Shown: positions 27,877-36,326 of the stretch, in pieces
How positions within the stretch are numbered: the stretch's first letter is position 1
Layout of the letters: every line of letters begins with the position of its first letter
Assembly: GCF_000375405.1 (NCBI RefSeq)
Contig: NZ_AQWS01000011.1
Span: forward strand, 16,344 to 80,343
Direction of reading: 5' to 3'
Length of the DNA: 64,000 nucleotides
Source of the DNA: Bacteroides propionicifaciens DSM 19291 = JCM 14649
GTDB taxonomy: Bacteria > Bacteroidota > Bacteroidia > Bacteroidales > Bacteroidaceae
The notes under the pieces: model-generated
Databases searched by the model: none
The model's input: the letters and a program-made list of their open reading frames with translations, nothing else
Told to the model about the DNA's origin: nothing
Made by a program: the position numbers and the translations under genes

Positions 27877-29523
27877 CTACCACTGTGAGTTTACAATTAC
27901 CTCTTTATCCTCTGCAGGTATAGATGGGAAGAATGTAAAACCTGTTTCTTCTTCTAAAGCCTTAACAGTAACACGGAAATCATCGTAATGCTCACCTTTA
28001 GTATGAACTCTTTGCTCAAGTCGATAACCCAAAGTATAGAACTTGCCTCCAACTTTTTTGGCTACTACCTTATAGTAGTATGTCGGGATTGCTGTAGGTT
28101 CACCATCCTTGGAGTGTGCATACTTGATTTGGCTTTTATCTTTAGGCAAACCAGCACCTGTCACCACCCATAGTGTATCGTTACCTAGCACATAACCTCG
28201 AACAGCTTGCTCTAAATGAGCCCAAATATCTCCATTTAGTCCATTTTGAATTTGAGGAGTCATGTTCGAATAATAAAAAGTGGGCCTATTAACAGCGGCA
28301 TCAGCAGTACGGTCACCACTGGCAATCTGATGTCCACGTGAGTAGTTCTCTTTATAGCTAGATTTCAGGTTAATTTGATAACCTCTATCTATAAGTGGAT
28401 CGTAAGCCCATGCATTAGTACGTTTAGCACTTCCAACATAGTTTTTATGTTGAGGGTAAGCTACCCAGTGAGCTATTTTATACTCTTTATCATATAGCAT
28501 CGTAAAATTACGCTGCGGATTTCCATTGGCATCCTTCAACAAATTAGCACTCGCACCAGATGGCACATTATGCACCACAAACTGCGTATTTGCAGTTTCA
28601 TTACCTTGAGGGGTTTCAAAGAAACCGTATTTTTGTTCAGGTTGAGGATCTGGATCAACACCACCGGTTTCACCAATACTAATAGCTTTGGTGTAAACAC
28701 GACCTTGCTCCCAAATCCAACCAGCATCCTTATGATTGTTCCATCTTGCTACTTGTCCATCCTTTAGCGTAATTTTCACCGTAAAGTCTTGAGCTTTCTG
28801 AGTAGGAAGGATTAAAGCATTGATTGTCATTTCACCGTTTAGAAGTGTATAAGGAAGATTAACAACCTCCACAACACTTTGGTCAACCAATACCACACCA
28901 GAAATCAAGTTGAAATCAGCTTTAGCATTGAAGTTTGTCAGTTCAACTTTAGCTCCAGTTAAGTCGTACTTTTTTGATGTTATAGTTAATTTCAAACGGG
29001 ACAGTACATGTTTGAACCTAAGCTCGGGTTGAAGTAATAGATTAAAATCCTTTAGGTTGTTAGAGTACAACAAGTCGATTTTATCAATATCTAGCTGATT
29101 AGCTAAATCAATGGGGTAAGTAAAATCCTCAGATATTAAGACATCAGATTTATAAGGGAAGTACGCAATAAAATCTTTTCTTTCTGTAGGATAAGGAACA
29201 GACGGCGTACCTGGTTTTGTTGAGAATTGGCCTAGACCATTTAAAGTTATAAACTCGCGATTATTAAGGTTAGCATCTACAGTAGCTTGACTGTTTGGCT
29301 TTCCTGTTTCAAACGAAAACAATCCAATTGCATCATTTGCTTCCCAGCGATTACCAGTTTTTCGCGTCGTTGCATTTTCTGCTGTAGATCCTTCTACATA
29401 GCTTGAAAATGTTAATTGATCGCGATCGCCTTTACCTGGGGAATTTTCAATAAAATTATGACTATTACAACAATACAAAAAGATTGCTAATGTTGCTAAT
29501 AGACCTGCTTTAATACTCCTCAT
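27877..29523 (-). CDS. Fimbrillin-like lipoprotein fused to NUC1-type DNA/RNA non-specific endonuclease
   Basis: The leader MRSIKAGLLATLAIFLYCCNS ends in an unusual Cys-Cys lipobox. Residues about 30-265 are a fimbrillin-type domain (RWEANDAIGLFSF, IAYFPYKSD, LLYSNNLKD, FKHVLSRLKLTIT, LILPTQKAQDF). After a short Pro-rich linker (DPDPQPEQ) residues about 290-548 are a beta-beta-alpha-metal nuclease of the DNA/RNA non-specific endonuclease family: WVAYPQHKNY, NYSRGHQIASGDRT near residue 395 with the catalytic His, FYYSNMTPQIQNGLN with the metal-binding Asn, and LWVVTGAG. Active-site residues are present. It leads the locus, about 20 bases after a likely transcription start. It would tether a nuclease to the outer membrane. 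Confidence 0.88.
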   Translation of the reverse strand: MRSIKAGLLATLAIFLYCCNSHNFIENSPGKGDRDQLTFSSYVEGSTAENATTRKTGNRWEANDAIGLFSFETGKPNSQATVDANLNNREFITLNGLGQFSTKPGTPSVPYPTERKDFIAYFPYKSDVLISEDFTYPIDLANQLDIDKIDLLYSNNLKDFNLLLQPELRFKHVLSRLKLTITSKKYDLTGAKVELTNFNAKADFNLISGVVLVDQSVVEVVNLPYTLLNGEMTINALILPTQKAQDFTVKITLKDGQVARWNNHKDAGWIWEQGRVYTKAISIGETGGVDPDPQPEQKYGFFETPQGNETANTQFVVHNVPSGASANLLKDANGNPQRNFTMLYDKEYKIAHWVAYPQHKNYVGSAKRTNAWAYDPLIDRGYQINLKSSYKENYSRGHQIASGDRTADAAVNRPTFYYSNMTPQIQNGLNGDIWAHLEQAVRGYVLGNDTLWVVTGAGLPKDKSQIKYAHSKDGEPTAIPTYYYKVVAKKVGGKFYTLGYRLEQRVHTKGEHYDDFRVTVKALEEETGFTFFPSIPAEDKEVIVNSQW

Positions 29524-29551
29524 AGTCTTTATAATGTATTATAGTTGACAT

Positions 29552-29559
29552 CAAAGTTA
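29552..29559 (-). promoter_or_regulatory. Bacteroidetes -7 box of the nuclease/fimbrillin locus
   Basis: TAACTTTG on the minus strand matches TAnnTTTG and implies a start near 29545, about 22 bases before the ATG at 29523. A -33 TTTG is not evident, which would fit an activator-dependent promoter. Confidence 0.5.
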
Positions 29560-29789
29560 CACACAAGTAACCTAAAGTGTAGTCATAAATAGTTAAAAAA
29601 ATACACTCAACTAAAGTCATATCTTAAGTAACTTTAATTGGGAGTAACTTCTTAATAATATCTTAATCAATACGTCAACTAAAAAGTTTATTTAAAGAAA
29701 GATAGTCATTAGTTTAAAACTTTTAACGTATATAGAAAACAAAAGCTCAAAGGAAAAGTTTCTATACTTTAAATAACCCTTCAAAAAAC

Positions 29790-29827
29790 CGACGTTTAAC
29801 AGCTATACAAACAGCTACTACACGTCG
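29790..29827 (-). terminator. Terminator after nadB
   Basis: Arms CGACGT (29790-29795) and ACGTCG (29822-29827) close an imperfect stem, followed on the minus strand by TTTTTT (29783-29788). It insulates the nuclease locus from nadB. Confidence 0.7.
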
Positions 29828-29881
29828 ATTTAGAATAAATATCAAAAAATCAAACATGCTATCAAACATGTCTAGACAAAA

Positions 29882-31447
29882 TTATTTGAAGGGGTAATCT
29901 ATATTATAATGCAACCCTCTACTTTCTTTACGATCAATAGCTTGTCGCATAATTAGGTAGCCTGTATTAATCATATTACGGAGCTCACAAATTTCACGGG
30001 AAGCATAGCTTCTCTTAAAAAGATCTTCAGTCTCTTCGTATAAAATATCGAGTCGGTCCCAAGCCCGCTTAAGTCGTAAATCACTACGTACAATACCAAC
30101 ATAAGTACTCATAATTTGATTGACCTCTTTAATGCTCTGAGTAATGAGTACCATCTCTTCGGGGGAACGCATACCTTCGGCATTCCACGAAGGAATTTCA
30201 TTCTTAAAATTATAATTAGTAAACATCTCTAAACTATGCTTAGCAGCTGCATCTGCATAAACAACTGCCTCTATTAAAGAGTTAGAAGCCAATCTATTTC
30301 CTCCGTGCAGACCTGTGCACGAACACTCTCCAACAGCATAAAGCCTTTTAATTGATGATTGCCCATCAGAATCGACAAGTATCCCGCCACAAAGGTAGTG
30401 AGCTGCAGGCGCTACGGGGATATAGTCTTTGGTGATATCAATCCCTAAAGAGAGGCATTTTTTATAGATATTAGGAAAATGATTGATAGTTTGTTGCGGA
30501 TCTTTATGGGTCACATCAAGATAGACATGATCATCACCTCTACTTTTCATCTCACTATCGATAGCACGAGCAACTATATCACGCGGTGCCAAGCAAAGTC
30601 TTTCATCGTATTTTTGCATAAAAGGCTCTCCTGCACAATTTCGCAATATTGCCCCATAGCCTCGCATAGCTTCAGTTATTAGAAAAGATGGGCGATCGCC
30701 AGGATGAAAGAGTGCTGTTGGATGGAATTGTACAAACTCCATATCTTTTACAGTTCCTTTGGCCCGATAAACCATTGCGATACCATCGCCAGTTGCCACA
30801 AGTGGATTTGTTGTTGTTTTATAGACAGCACCTACACCTCCTGTAGCCATCAATGTCACCTTAGCCAAAAAAGTATCTACCTGATTAGTTTCAGGATTTA
30901 GAATATAAGCACCAAAACACTCTTTACCGGGTGTGCGTCGAGTTACTTCAACTCCTAGATGGTGTTGGGTTAAGATTTCAATGGCAAAATGATGTTCGTA
31001 AACAGCAATATTGGAATGCTGCTGAATCGCTCTAATGAGACTCTGCTGAATTTCAGCTCCAGTATTGTCTTTATGATGAAGAATACGAAACTCTGAATGT
31101 CCACCTTCACGGTGAAGGTCGAACTCCCCCTGCTTATCTTTATCAAACTGGACACCCCAATTGACTAATGCCTCAATCTGGCTGGGCGCACCACGAACCA
31201 CTCTTGCCACAGCTTCAGCATTATTTAACCAGTCACCAGCAATCAGCGTATCTTGAATGTGCTTATCAAAGTCGTCAACTTTTAGGTTAGTTACTGAGGC
31301 TATTCCTCCCTGAGCATAAAAAGTATTAGCCTCTTCAAGCTCAGTCTTACAAATTAGGGCTACAGAACCTTGGTCTGCAACTTTCAAAGCATAACTCATT
31401 CCAGCAATGCCTGATCCTATAACAAGAAAATCATATTCCTTAACCAT
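29882..31447 (-). CDS. nadB: L-aspartate oxidase
   Basis: Oxidises L-aspartate to iminoaspartate for NAD synthesis, using FAD and, in anaerobes, fumarate as acceptor. Signatures: FLVIGSGIAGMSYAL at the N-terminus, FYAQGGIASV, HREGGHSEFRILHHKDNTG, ATGGVGAVYKTTTN, MEFVQFHPTALF and GLHGGNRLASNSLIEAV. I place the start at the ATG at 31447 (MVKEYDFLVIG); an ATG at 31456 is also possible. An upstream in-frame ATG at 31546 would add about 33 atypical residues and lies upstream of the -7 box at 31472-31479, so it is unlikely. The gene is alone with its own promoter and terminator; nadA and nadC are not in the window. Confidence 0.93.
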   Translation of the reverse strand: MVKEYDFLVIGSGIAGMSYALKVADQGSVALICKTELEEANTFYAQGGIASVTNLKVDDFDKHIQDTLIAGDWLNNAEAVARVVRGAPSQIEALVNWGVQFDKDKQGEFDLHREGGHSEFRILHHKDNTGAEIQQSLIRAIQQHSNIAVYEHHFAIEILTQHHLGVEVTRRTPGKECFGAYILNPETNQVDTFLAKVTLMATGGVGAVYKTTTNPLVATGDGIAMVYRAKGTVKDMEFVQFHPTALFHPGDRPSFLITEAMRGYGAILRNCAGEPFMQKYDERLCLAPRDIVARAIDSEMKSRGDDHVYLDVTHKDPQQTINHFPNIYKKCLSLGIDITKDYIPVAPAAHYLCGGILVDSDGQSSIKRLYAVGECSCTGLHGGNRLASNSLIEAVVYADAAAKHSLEMFTNYNFKNEIPSWNAEGMRSPEEMVLITQSIKEVNQIMSTYVGIVRSDLRLKRAWDRLDILYEETEDLFKRSYASREICELRNMINTGYLIMRQAIDRKESRGLHYNIDYPFK

Positions 31448-31471
31448 AAAACTCATATCATTAGAGATATA

Positions 31472-31479
31472 CAAAATTA
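31472..31479 (-). promoter_or_regulatory. Bacteroidetes -7 box for nadB
   Basis: TAATTTTG on the minus strand fits TAnnTTTG. Its position just upstream of the ATG at 31456/31447 decides against the longer start at 31546. Confidence 0.5.
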
Positions 31480-31556
31480 TAAAATTACTTAATACTTTTT
31501 TAGTTTTAGTTGGGATTAATTTTTTTAATTCAGTAATTTGTAGCATAAAAACAGTA

Positions 31557-31976
31557 ATGAACAGAACCTTTCACTCAAGAACTCGTTGGGATCAGCTCTT
31601 TTTAACGCTGATTATCACAGCAATATGCTTCTACATGGTTTGGGAAAAACAGATCATTTTAGCCACGGTCTTAACCATTCTGCTCATCATTATGATTGAG
31701 AGAATTATCCATACGGCATATATGCTAACAACAGATAATAAATTAATTATCAAGAGGGGGCGGTTCTCCAAAGTAAAAATCATAGATTTAGAGTTAATCA
31801 AAGATATTCAGCTTAAATCAACTACTAAGTTTGGCTCTTTCTATCTTACAAGCTATGTACTTATCCTATGTAAACCCAAAGAGTATATTGCCATCACACC
31901 AGCCAACCCACAGCGGTTTATTGAAGCAATTATCAAGAGAAAAGAACACTATATAGACGACGATTTTAGTGAGTAA
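31557..31976 (+). CDS. Small membrane protein with bacterial PH-like domain
   Basis: The ATG at 31557 (MNRTFHSRTRWDQL) gives 139 residues. Two hydrophobic helices occupy about residues 14-50. The rest is a PH-like beta domain of the YdbS/DUF1200 type: YMLTTDNKLIIKRGRFSKVKIIDLELIKDIQL near 60-92, then YVLILCKPKEYIAITPANPQRFIEAI. A longer frame opening at 31407 overlaps nadB and its promoter and is not convincing. It lies 24 bases before lpdA and may share its transcript. The role of these proteins is unknown; the call rests on the hydrophobic pair followed by the GRFSKVKIIDL-type strand pattern. Confidence 0.75.
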   Translation: MNRTFHSRTRWDQLFLTLIITAICFYMVWEKQIILATVLTILLIIMIERIIHTAYMLTTDNKLIIKRGRFSKVKIIDLELIKDIQLKSTTKFGSFYLTSYVLILCKPKEYIAITPANPQRFIEAIIKRKEHYIDDDFSE

Positions 31977-32000
31977 CCTAACATATAAAGTATTTAGACT

Positions 32001-33347
32001 ATGAAGAAATATCAAGTAGCAATTATTGGTGGTGGACCTGCTGGTTACACTGCTGCCGAAAAAGCAGGAAAAGCTGGACTAAGCGTTATTCTATTCGAGA
32101 AAAGAGCATTGGGAGGTGTCTGCCTTAACGACGGATGTATCCCTACCAAAACACTTTTATACTCAGCCAAACTATACGACACTTTCAAAGAGGCCAAACG
32201 ATTTGCCCTAGAATGTACCGATTTTACTTACGATTTTAAGAAGATTATATCACGCAAGAATAAGGTTGTCCGTAAATTAGTCTTAGGTATAAAAGCAAAA
32301 ATGCAAGAGGCTGGAGTAACTGTTATTGAGGGTGAGGCACAACTTAAAGATAAAAACACCATCATTTGCAACGATGAATCCTACACGTTTGATAACCTAA
32401 TTATTTGCACAGGATCAGAAACCTTTGTACCTCCTATCAAAGGGATAGAAAACATCGACTACTGGACACACGAAGAGGCCCTATCAACCAAAGAACAACC
32501 AAAATCTCTGATTATTGTGGGAGGAGGTGTAATTGGAATGGAGTTTGCTTCATTTTATAATAGTCTAGGAACAGAAGTTACTGTAGTAGAGATGATGGAT
32601 GAAATTCTGTCTGTCATGGATGCTGAAACAGTTCAAATTCTCCGAGACGAGTATACCAAACGTGGTATCAAGTTTATGACAAGCACTCAAGTGATGAGCT
32701 TTGGTAAGAGTGGTGAACTACTCAACGCCACCGTGGTCTTTGAGGGTGAAGAACAATTTATCGAGGCCGAGAAGATCTTGATTAGCGTAGGCAGAAGAGC
32801 AATGCTAGACAAACTAGTAAGCCCAATAGGACTTGAGCTTAATGAGCGTAAACAAGCAATCGTGAGCGATAAACTACAAAGTAATATTCCACATGTTTAT
32901 GTTTGTGGAGATGCCAATGGAAAATCACTGCTAGCGCACACAGCTATTCGTGAAGCTGAGGTAGCGGTAAACACTATTCTGGGGATGACTGATACTATGA
33001 GTTATCAAGCTATTCCAAGTATTGTTTATACCAACCCAGAGTTAGCAGCTGTTGGACATACTGAGGCCTATTTGATAAAACACAAGGTATCGTACACTAA
33101 GAAAACATTACCTATGACTTTCTCCGGTAGATTTGTAGCCGAGAACGAGGGATTCAGTGGTCTTGTTAAGATACTGATTGACACCAAAACAAAACACATT
33201 TTGGGTGTACATATCATAGGTAACCCTGCATCCGAAATTATCACATTGGCTGCAATGGCCATCGAAAACAAACTCACTGTTGATCAGTGGAATAAAATTG
33301 TATTTCCACACCCAACAGTATGCGAAATATTTAAAGATCTGTTATGA
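32001..33347 (+). CDS. lpdA: Dihydrolipoyl dehydrogenase
   Basis: The E3 flavoprotein that reoxidises dihydrolipoamide in 2-oxoacid dehydrogenase or glycine-cleavage complexes. FAD site IIGGGPAGYTAAEKAGKAG at residues 8-26, the redox-active CLNDGC disulphide at 41-46, NAD site IIVGGGVIGMEFASFYNSLG around 172-191, the second FAD motif VYVCGDANGKSLLAHTA near 302, and the C-terminal HPTVCEIF with the catalytic His. The length of 448 is normal. Its stop overlaps the dacB start in ATGA. No E1/E2 or gcv genes are in the window, so the partner complex cannot be named. Confidence 0.95.
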   Translation: MKKYQVAIIGGGPAGYTAAEKAGKAGLSVILFEKRALGGVCLNDGCIPTKTLLYSAKLYDTFKEAKRFALECTDFTYDFKKIISRKNKVVRKLVLGIKAKMQEAGVTVIEGEAQLKDKNTIICNDESYTFDNLIICTGSETFVPPIKGIENIDYWTHEEALSTKEQPKSLIIVGGGVIGMEFASFYNSLGTEVTVVEMMDEILSVMDAETVQILRDEYTKRGIKFMTSTQVMSFGKSGELLNATVVFEGEEQFIEAEKILISVGRRAMLDKLVSPIGLELNERKQAIVSDKLQSNIPHVYVCGDANGKSLLAHTAIREAEVAVNTILGMTDTMSYQAIPSIVYTNPELAAVGHTEAYLIKHKVSYTKKTLPMTFSGRFVAENEGFSGLVKILIDTKTKHILGVHIIGNPASEIITLAAMAIENKLTVDQWNKIVFPHPTVCEIFKDLL

Positions 33348-34738
33348 TTAAAAGCTTTTGCCTTACTCTGATATTCTTATTGGGACTACCATTAGTAGGA
33401 TCTAGTCAAACCAATATAAGTGAAGAAGTAAGCCAACTTATAGATAAATACCTACCTCAGAGTTCTGAGGTAGGTATTGCTGTTTATAACCTGACCACGA
33501 ACCAATGGGTATATAAACATCAGGGGCACAAACTCTCTAGACCAGCCTCAACGATGAAGTTGATTACGGCCATAGCGGCACTAACCTATGATGCCGAACC
33601 CTTTGAGACCTCATTATGGTATAAAGGTGAAATAAAAGACGAAACACTTCACGGGGATCTTTACATTATTGGAGGATTAGACCCAGAGTTTGGAAATACA
33701 AAAATGGATCAACTCGTTACAGCAGTCTCAGCACAGGGAATCAAAGAGATTAAGGGTAATATTTATGGCGATATTTCTTTGAAAGACTCACTCTATTGGG
33801 GTACAGGATGGGGGTGGGACGACAATCCGAACTCTTATCAACCCTATATATCACCTTTGATGTATAACAAAGGAAAGGTGAGCGTGATTGCTAAGCCTCA
33901 AGCTCAAGGGCATAAAGCCAAACTTATTCTTACACCTGAAACTTCCTACTATACACTAACCAATCAGACTCAAAGTAAGAATCCTAGTGCAGGTAAGTTT
34001 AAGGTTACACGCAAGTGGTTAGAAAACAAAAATGACATTATAGTCAAAGGAAACGTAGATAGATACAGAGTTCAAGAGATAAACATGCAGAATTCGGGGC
34101 ACTATTTTTTACATGTATTCTGCGAAAAGTTATCCGACAATTACATCACTATCAATGGAGGATATCAAACGACGGAGTCAACACCCACAGATGCAGAGCT
34201 AATTTGTACCATAAACACACCCATAGAAGAGGTGCTTACTGCCCTTCTTAAAGATAGCGACAACCTCAATGGTGAGGCTATTTTGGTAGCACTAGCTAAA
34301 AGAGATAAAAGAAAACATATCCACGCCCAAGACGGAGTGAAGTATATCGAACAACTGGTTACACTAATAGGCGACGACCCAAGTAAGTATCGGTTCGCTG
34401 ACGGTTGTGGACTATCTTCATACAATCTGATCAGCGCAAATCTACTCGTAGAGCTGCTGAAATACAGCTATAGAGACAACGAGATTTATGATAAAATCTT
34501 GCCAGCTTTACCTGTCTCTGGTATTGATGGTACACTGGCCTATCGAATGAAAAGCACCCCAGCTTTTAGAAAAATAAAAGCTAAAACCGGTACCATTAAT
34601 GCAATCAGCACCCTAGCGGGTTATGCCGAAAACAGTAAAGGCGAGATTTTAGCTTTTGCTATACTGAATCAAAATATAATAAAAAGCATACATGCAAGGC
34701 GATTTCAAGACGCACTGTGTAGCCTCTTATGCAGGTAA
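33344..34738 (+). CDS. dacB: D-alanyl-D-alanine carboxypeptidase/endopeptidase, PBP4 class
   Basis: A periplasmic penicillin-binding protein (peptidase family S13) that trims or cuts peptidoglycan cross-links. The signal peptide ends near LVGSSQ. Catalytic motifs: SxxK as Ser69-Thr-Met-Lys72 in RPASTMK, SxN as SSYN in DGCGLSSYN near 360, and KTG in IKAKTGTINA near 408. A long insertion between SxxK and SxN is normal for the class. It overlaps lpdA by four bases and runs convergently into the barrel-protein gene with only five bases between them. Confidence 0.93.
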   Translation: MIKSFCLTLIFLLGLPLVGSSQTNISEEVSQLIDKYLPQSSEVGIAVYNLTTNQWVYKHQGHKLSRPASTMKLITAIAALTYDAEPFETSLWYKGEIKDETLHGDLYIIGGLDPEFGNTKMDQLVTAVSAQGIKEIKGNIYGDISLKDSLYWGTGWGWDDNPNSYQPYISPLMYNKGKVSVIAKPQAQGHKAKLILTPETSYYTLTNQTQSKNPSAGKFKVTRKWLENKNDIIVKGNVDRYRVQEINMQNSGHYFLHVFCEKLSDNYITINGGYQTTESTPTDAELICTINTPIEEVLTALLKDSDNLNGEAILVALAKRDKRKHIHAQDGVKYIEQLVTLIGDDPSKYRFADGCGLSSYNLISANLLVELLKYSYRDNEIYDKILPALPVSGIDGTLAYRMKSTPAFRKIKAKTGTINAISTLAGYAENSKGEILAFAILNQNIIKSIHARRFQDALCSLLCR

Positions 34739-34743
34739 TTCAC

Positions 34744-35355
34744 TCAAAATAAATAAGCGAATGAAACCTGCCAGATTTTAGATTTATACGATGAGTTTAA
34801 AGCCTCATCCGCTCCATCTATGATTTTGCTTGTTGCAGATTTGCTCAGAGGGATATTGTAGTTTATGCCCAACTGATAATGGGTAAACAGACGTACACCA
34901 CCACCTACATTAAAACCTACTTGTGCCTTTTTCTTACTAAACTTCATACTATCGGCAATTTTAAGATCCTTATCGATATTAAAGAAGAAGTTTGGACCCG
35001 CTGCCAAATAAACAGAAGCTAGTTTGGATAAGCCAAAGCTGTATTTTAAGTTAACAGGAATATCAAAGCCCGACTCAGAGAAGTTCTTATTCCCCTCGTC
35101 AGTTTTCACTCGGCCTTCTCTTGTTGAAAACAGAAGTGCTACATCAAATCCTAGCCCGACAATCGGAACTTTTGCATCAAGCATAGGACCTACAAAAAAG
35201 CCTACTCGGTTGCTAGAGCTAAAGTTTTCGGGTACATCACTGAATGACATTTTCGTCATGTTCAACCCACCTTTAATACCAAATTTAAGTTGGGCATTGG
35301 CTGCAAACGTGAAAGAAAGCAGCATTATAACTAATAAACCAACGTTCTTTTTCAT
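34744..35355 (-). CDS. Outer-membrane beta-barrel protein (porin family)
   Basis: A signal peptide (ends FAANA) is followed by LKFGIKGGLNMTKMSF, the standard opening of the small Bacteroidetes outer-membrane barrels (OMP_b-brl type), then alternating amphipathic strands such as VGFFVGPMLDAKV, SGFDIPVNLKYSFG, YLAAGPNFFFN and LGINYNIPLS, closing with WQVSFAYLF. The 203 residues fit an eight-strand barrel. No function is assigned to these; many are immunogenic surface proteins. Confidence 0.88.
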   Translation of the reverse strand: MKKNVGLLVIMLLSFTFAANAQLKFGIKGGLNMTKMSFSDVPENFSSSNRVGFFVGPMLDAKVPIVGLGFDVALLFSTREGRVKTDEGNKNFSESGFDIPVNLKYSFGLSKLASVYLAAGPNFFFNIDKDLKIADSMKFSKKKAQVGFNVGGGVRLFTHYQLGINYNIPLSKSATSKIIDGADEALNSSYKSKIWQVSFAYLF

Positions 35356-35372
35356 AAACTATACATATTAAA

Positions 35373-35423
35373 AATAGGAAAGAAAATTCCAACTTGTTTA
35401 CACGTTATATTTTCTTTCCTATT
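35373..35423 (-). terminator. Terminator after the DUF2795 gene
   Basis: A perfect 15-bp stem (AATAGGAAAGAAAAT, 35373-35387, with 35409-35423) and 21-base loop begins 13 bases past the stop at 35437. On the minus strand it is followed by a T-run. Confidence 0.75.
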
Positions 35424-35436
35424 CAATTTTTTGTGT

Positions 35437-35658
35437 CTAATACTCATCTTCATTGAAGAAGAAGTCTTCGTTACTAGGGTAATCTGGCCAGATATCCTCT
35501 ATACTTTCATAAACCTCACCTTCATCTTCGATTTCTTGTAGGTTTTCAATAACCTCTAATGGAGCTCCTGAGCGTGTTGCGAAATCAATAAGTTCGTCCT
35601 TGTTTGCAGGCCATGGAGCATCTTCTAATTTAGATGCAAGTTCTAATGTCCAATACAT
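35437..35658 (-). CDS. DUF2795 domain-containing small protein
   Basis: A 73-residue acidic protein, MYWTLELASKLEDAPWPANKDELIDFATRSG at the start, matching DUF2795, a short conserved helical domain of Bacteroidetes and some other phyla. The tail is strongly acidic (EDIWPDYPSNEDFFFNEDEY). No function is known. It is followed by its own terminator and preceded by the adenosyltransferase gene about 80 bases upstream in the same direction. Confidence 0.9.
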   Translation of the reverse strand: MYWTLELASKLEDAPWPANKDELIDFATRSGAPLEVIENLQEIEDEGEVYESIEDIWPDYPSNEDFFFNEDEY

Positions 35659-35739
35659 AGTCTTAGTAGTACTTTTTATTTATATTAATGATAATTGAAT
35701 TTTATATTTCATTTTCGCACAAATATAGGATAATATCTA

Positions 35740-36303
35740 TCATTTACAATTTGTATCCCAATAAATTTCGGTTTGATCGGAGTCGTGATTCAATTTGCGC
35801 GATAAGACAAAGAAGAAATCGGACAAACGATTCACGTAGCAGATCAAATCTTCCGAGACAGCTACTTTTTCTGATAACTCAAGTATCCTACGCTCAGCTC
35901 TACGGCAGATTGTACGGCACACATGAGCCAATGCTGAAGAAGCCGTACCACCTGGGAGTACAAAGGTTTTTAAGTTGGGCAGGTTGGCATCATAAATATC
36001 AATCTGTTGCTCCAACTCTTGAATCTCTTCGGGTAGGATAATAGATGTTTTATGAAGCTCAGTCTTCTCTTGGTCAGTAGCTAAGTGCGAACCAATATCA
36101 AATAACTTGTTTTGAATACCTCTAAGAAACTGAATATCTTCAGCTATAGTCATGTTTGCTATAAGGAGTCCCATGTGAGCGTTAAGCTCATCAACTGTAC
36201 CATAAGCTTCCAAACGAATATCAAATTTTGGAACTCTTGTTCCTCCAATTAGGCTGGTTTTCCCTTTATCTCCTGTACGGGTATATATAAAACTTTTCTT
36301 CAT
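35740..36303 (-). CDS. Cob(I)alamin adenosyltransferase, PduO type
   Basis: Makes adenosylcobalamin from ATP and reduced corrinoid. The N-terminus has the ATP-binding YTRTGDKGKTSLIGG at residues 7-21, then RLEAYGTVDELNAHMGLL near 31-48, and the C-terminal half has the RRAERRILELS and YVNRLSDFFFVLSR helices that form the trimer active site. The length of 187 is normal. It would supply cofactor to methylmalonyl-CoA mutase in succinate-propionate metabolism, though that gene is not in the window. It lies 23 bases downstream of the unknown gene at 36327-36914 and is probably co-transcribed with it. Confidence 0.93.
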   Translation of the reverse strand: MKKSFIYTRTGDKGKTSLIGGTRVPKFDIRLEAYGTVDELNAHMGLLIANMTIAEDIQFLRGIQNKLFDIGSHLATDQEKTELHKTSIILPEEIQELEQQIDIYDANLPNLKTFVLPGGTASSALAHVCRTICRRAERRILELSEKVAVSEDLICYVNRLSDFFFVLSRKLNHDSDQTEIYWDTNCK

Positions 36304-36326
36304 GTTGTTTATATTTACTGTTAGTT

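Larger units (their letters stand above)
29524..29881. other. Intergenic region: promoter of nuclease locus and nadB terminator
   Basis: These 358 bases carry no gene. They hold the -7 box of the nuclease locus (29552-29559), four copies of an AGTAAC-type word (29554-29560 inverted, 29566-29572, 29627-29634, 29643-29650) and the nadB terminator (29790-29827). The rest is AT-rich. Confidence 0.6.

Noticed and set aside
31448..31546. N-terminal extension of NadB (start at 31546)
   Set aside because: It adds about 33 residues before the FAD motif and lies upstream of the -7 box at 31472-31479.
31407..31556. N-terminal extension of the PH-like protein (start at 31407)
   Set aside because: It overlaps the 5' end and promoter of nadB on the other strand, and the first 50 residues do not belong to the family. 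The ATG at 31557 starts just before the two membrane helices.
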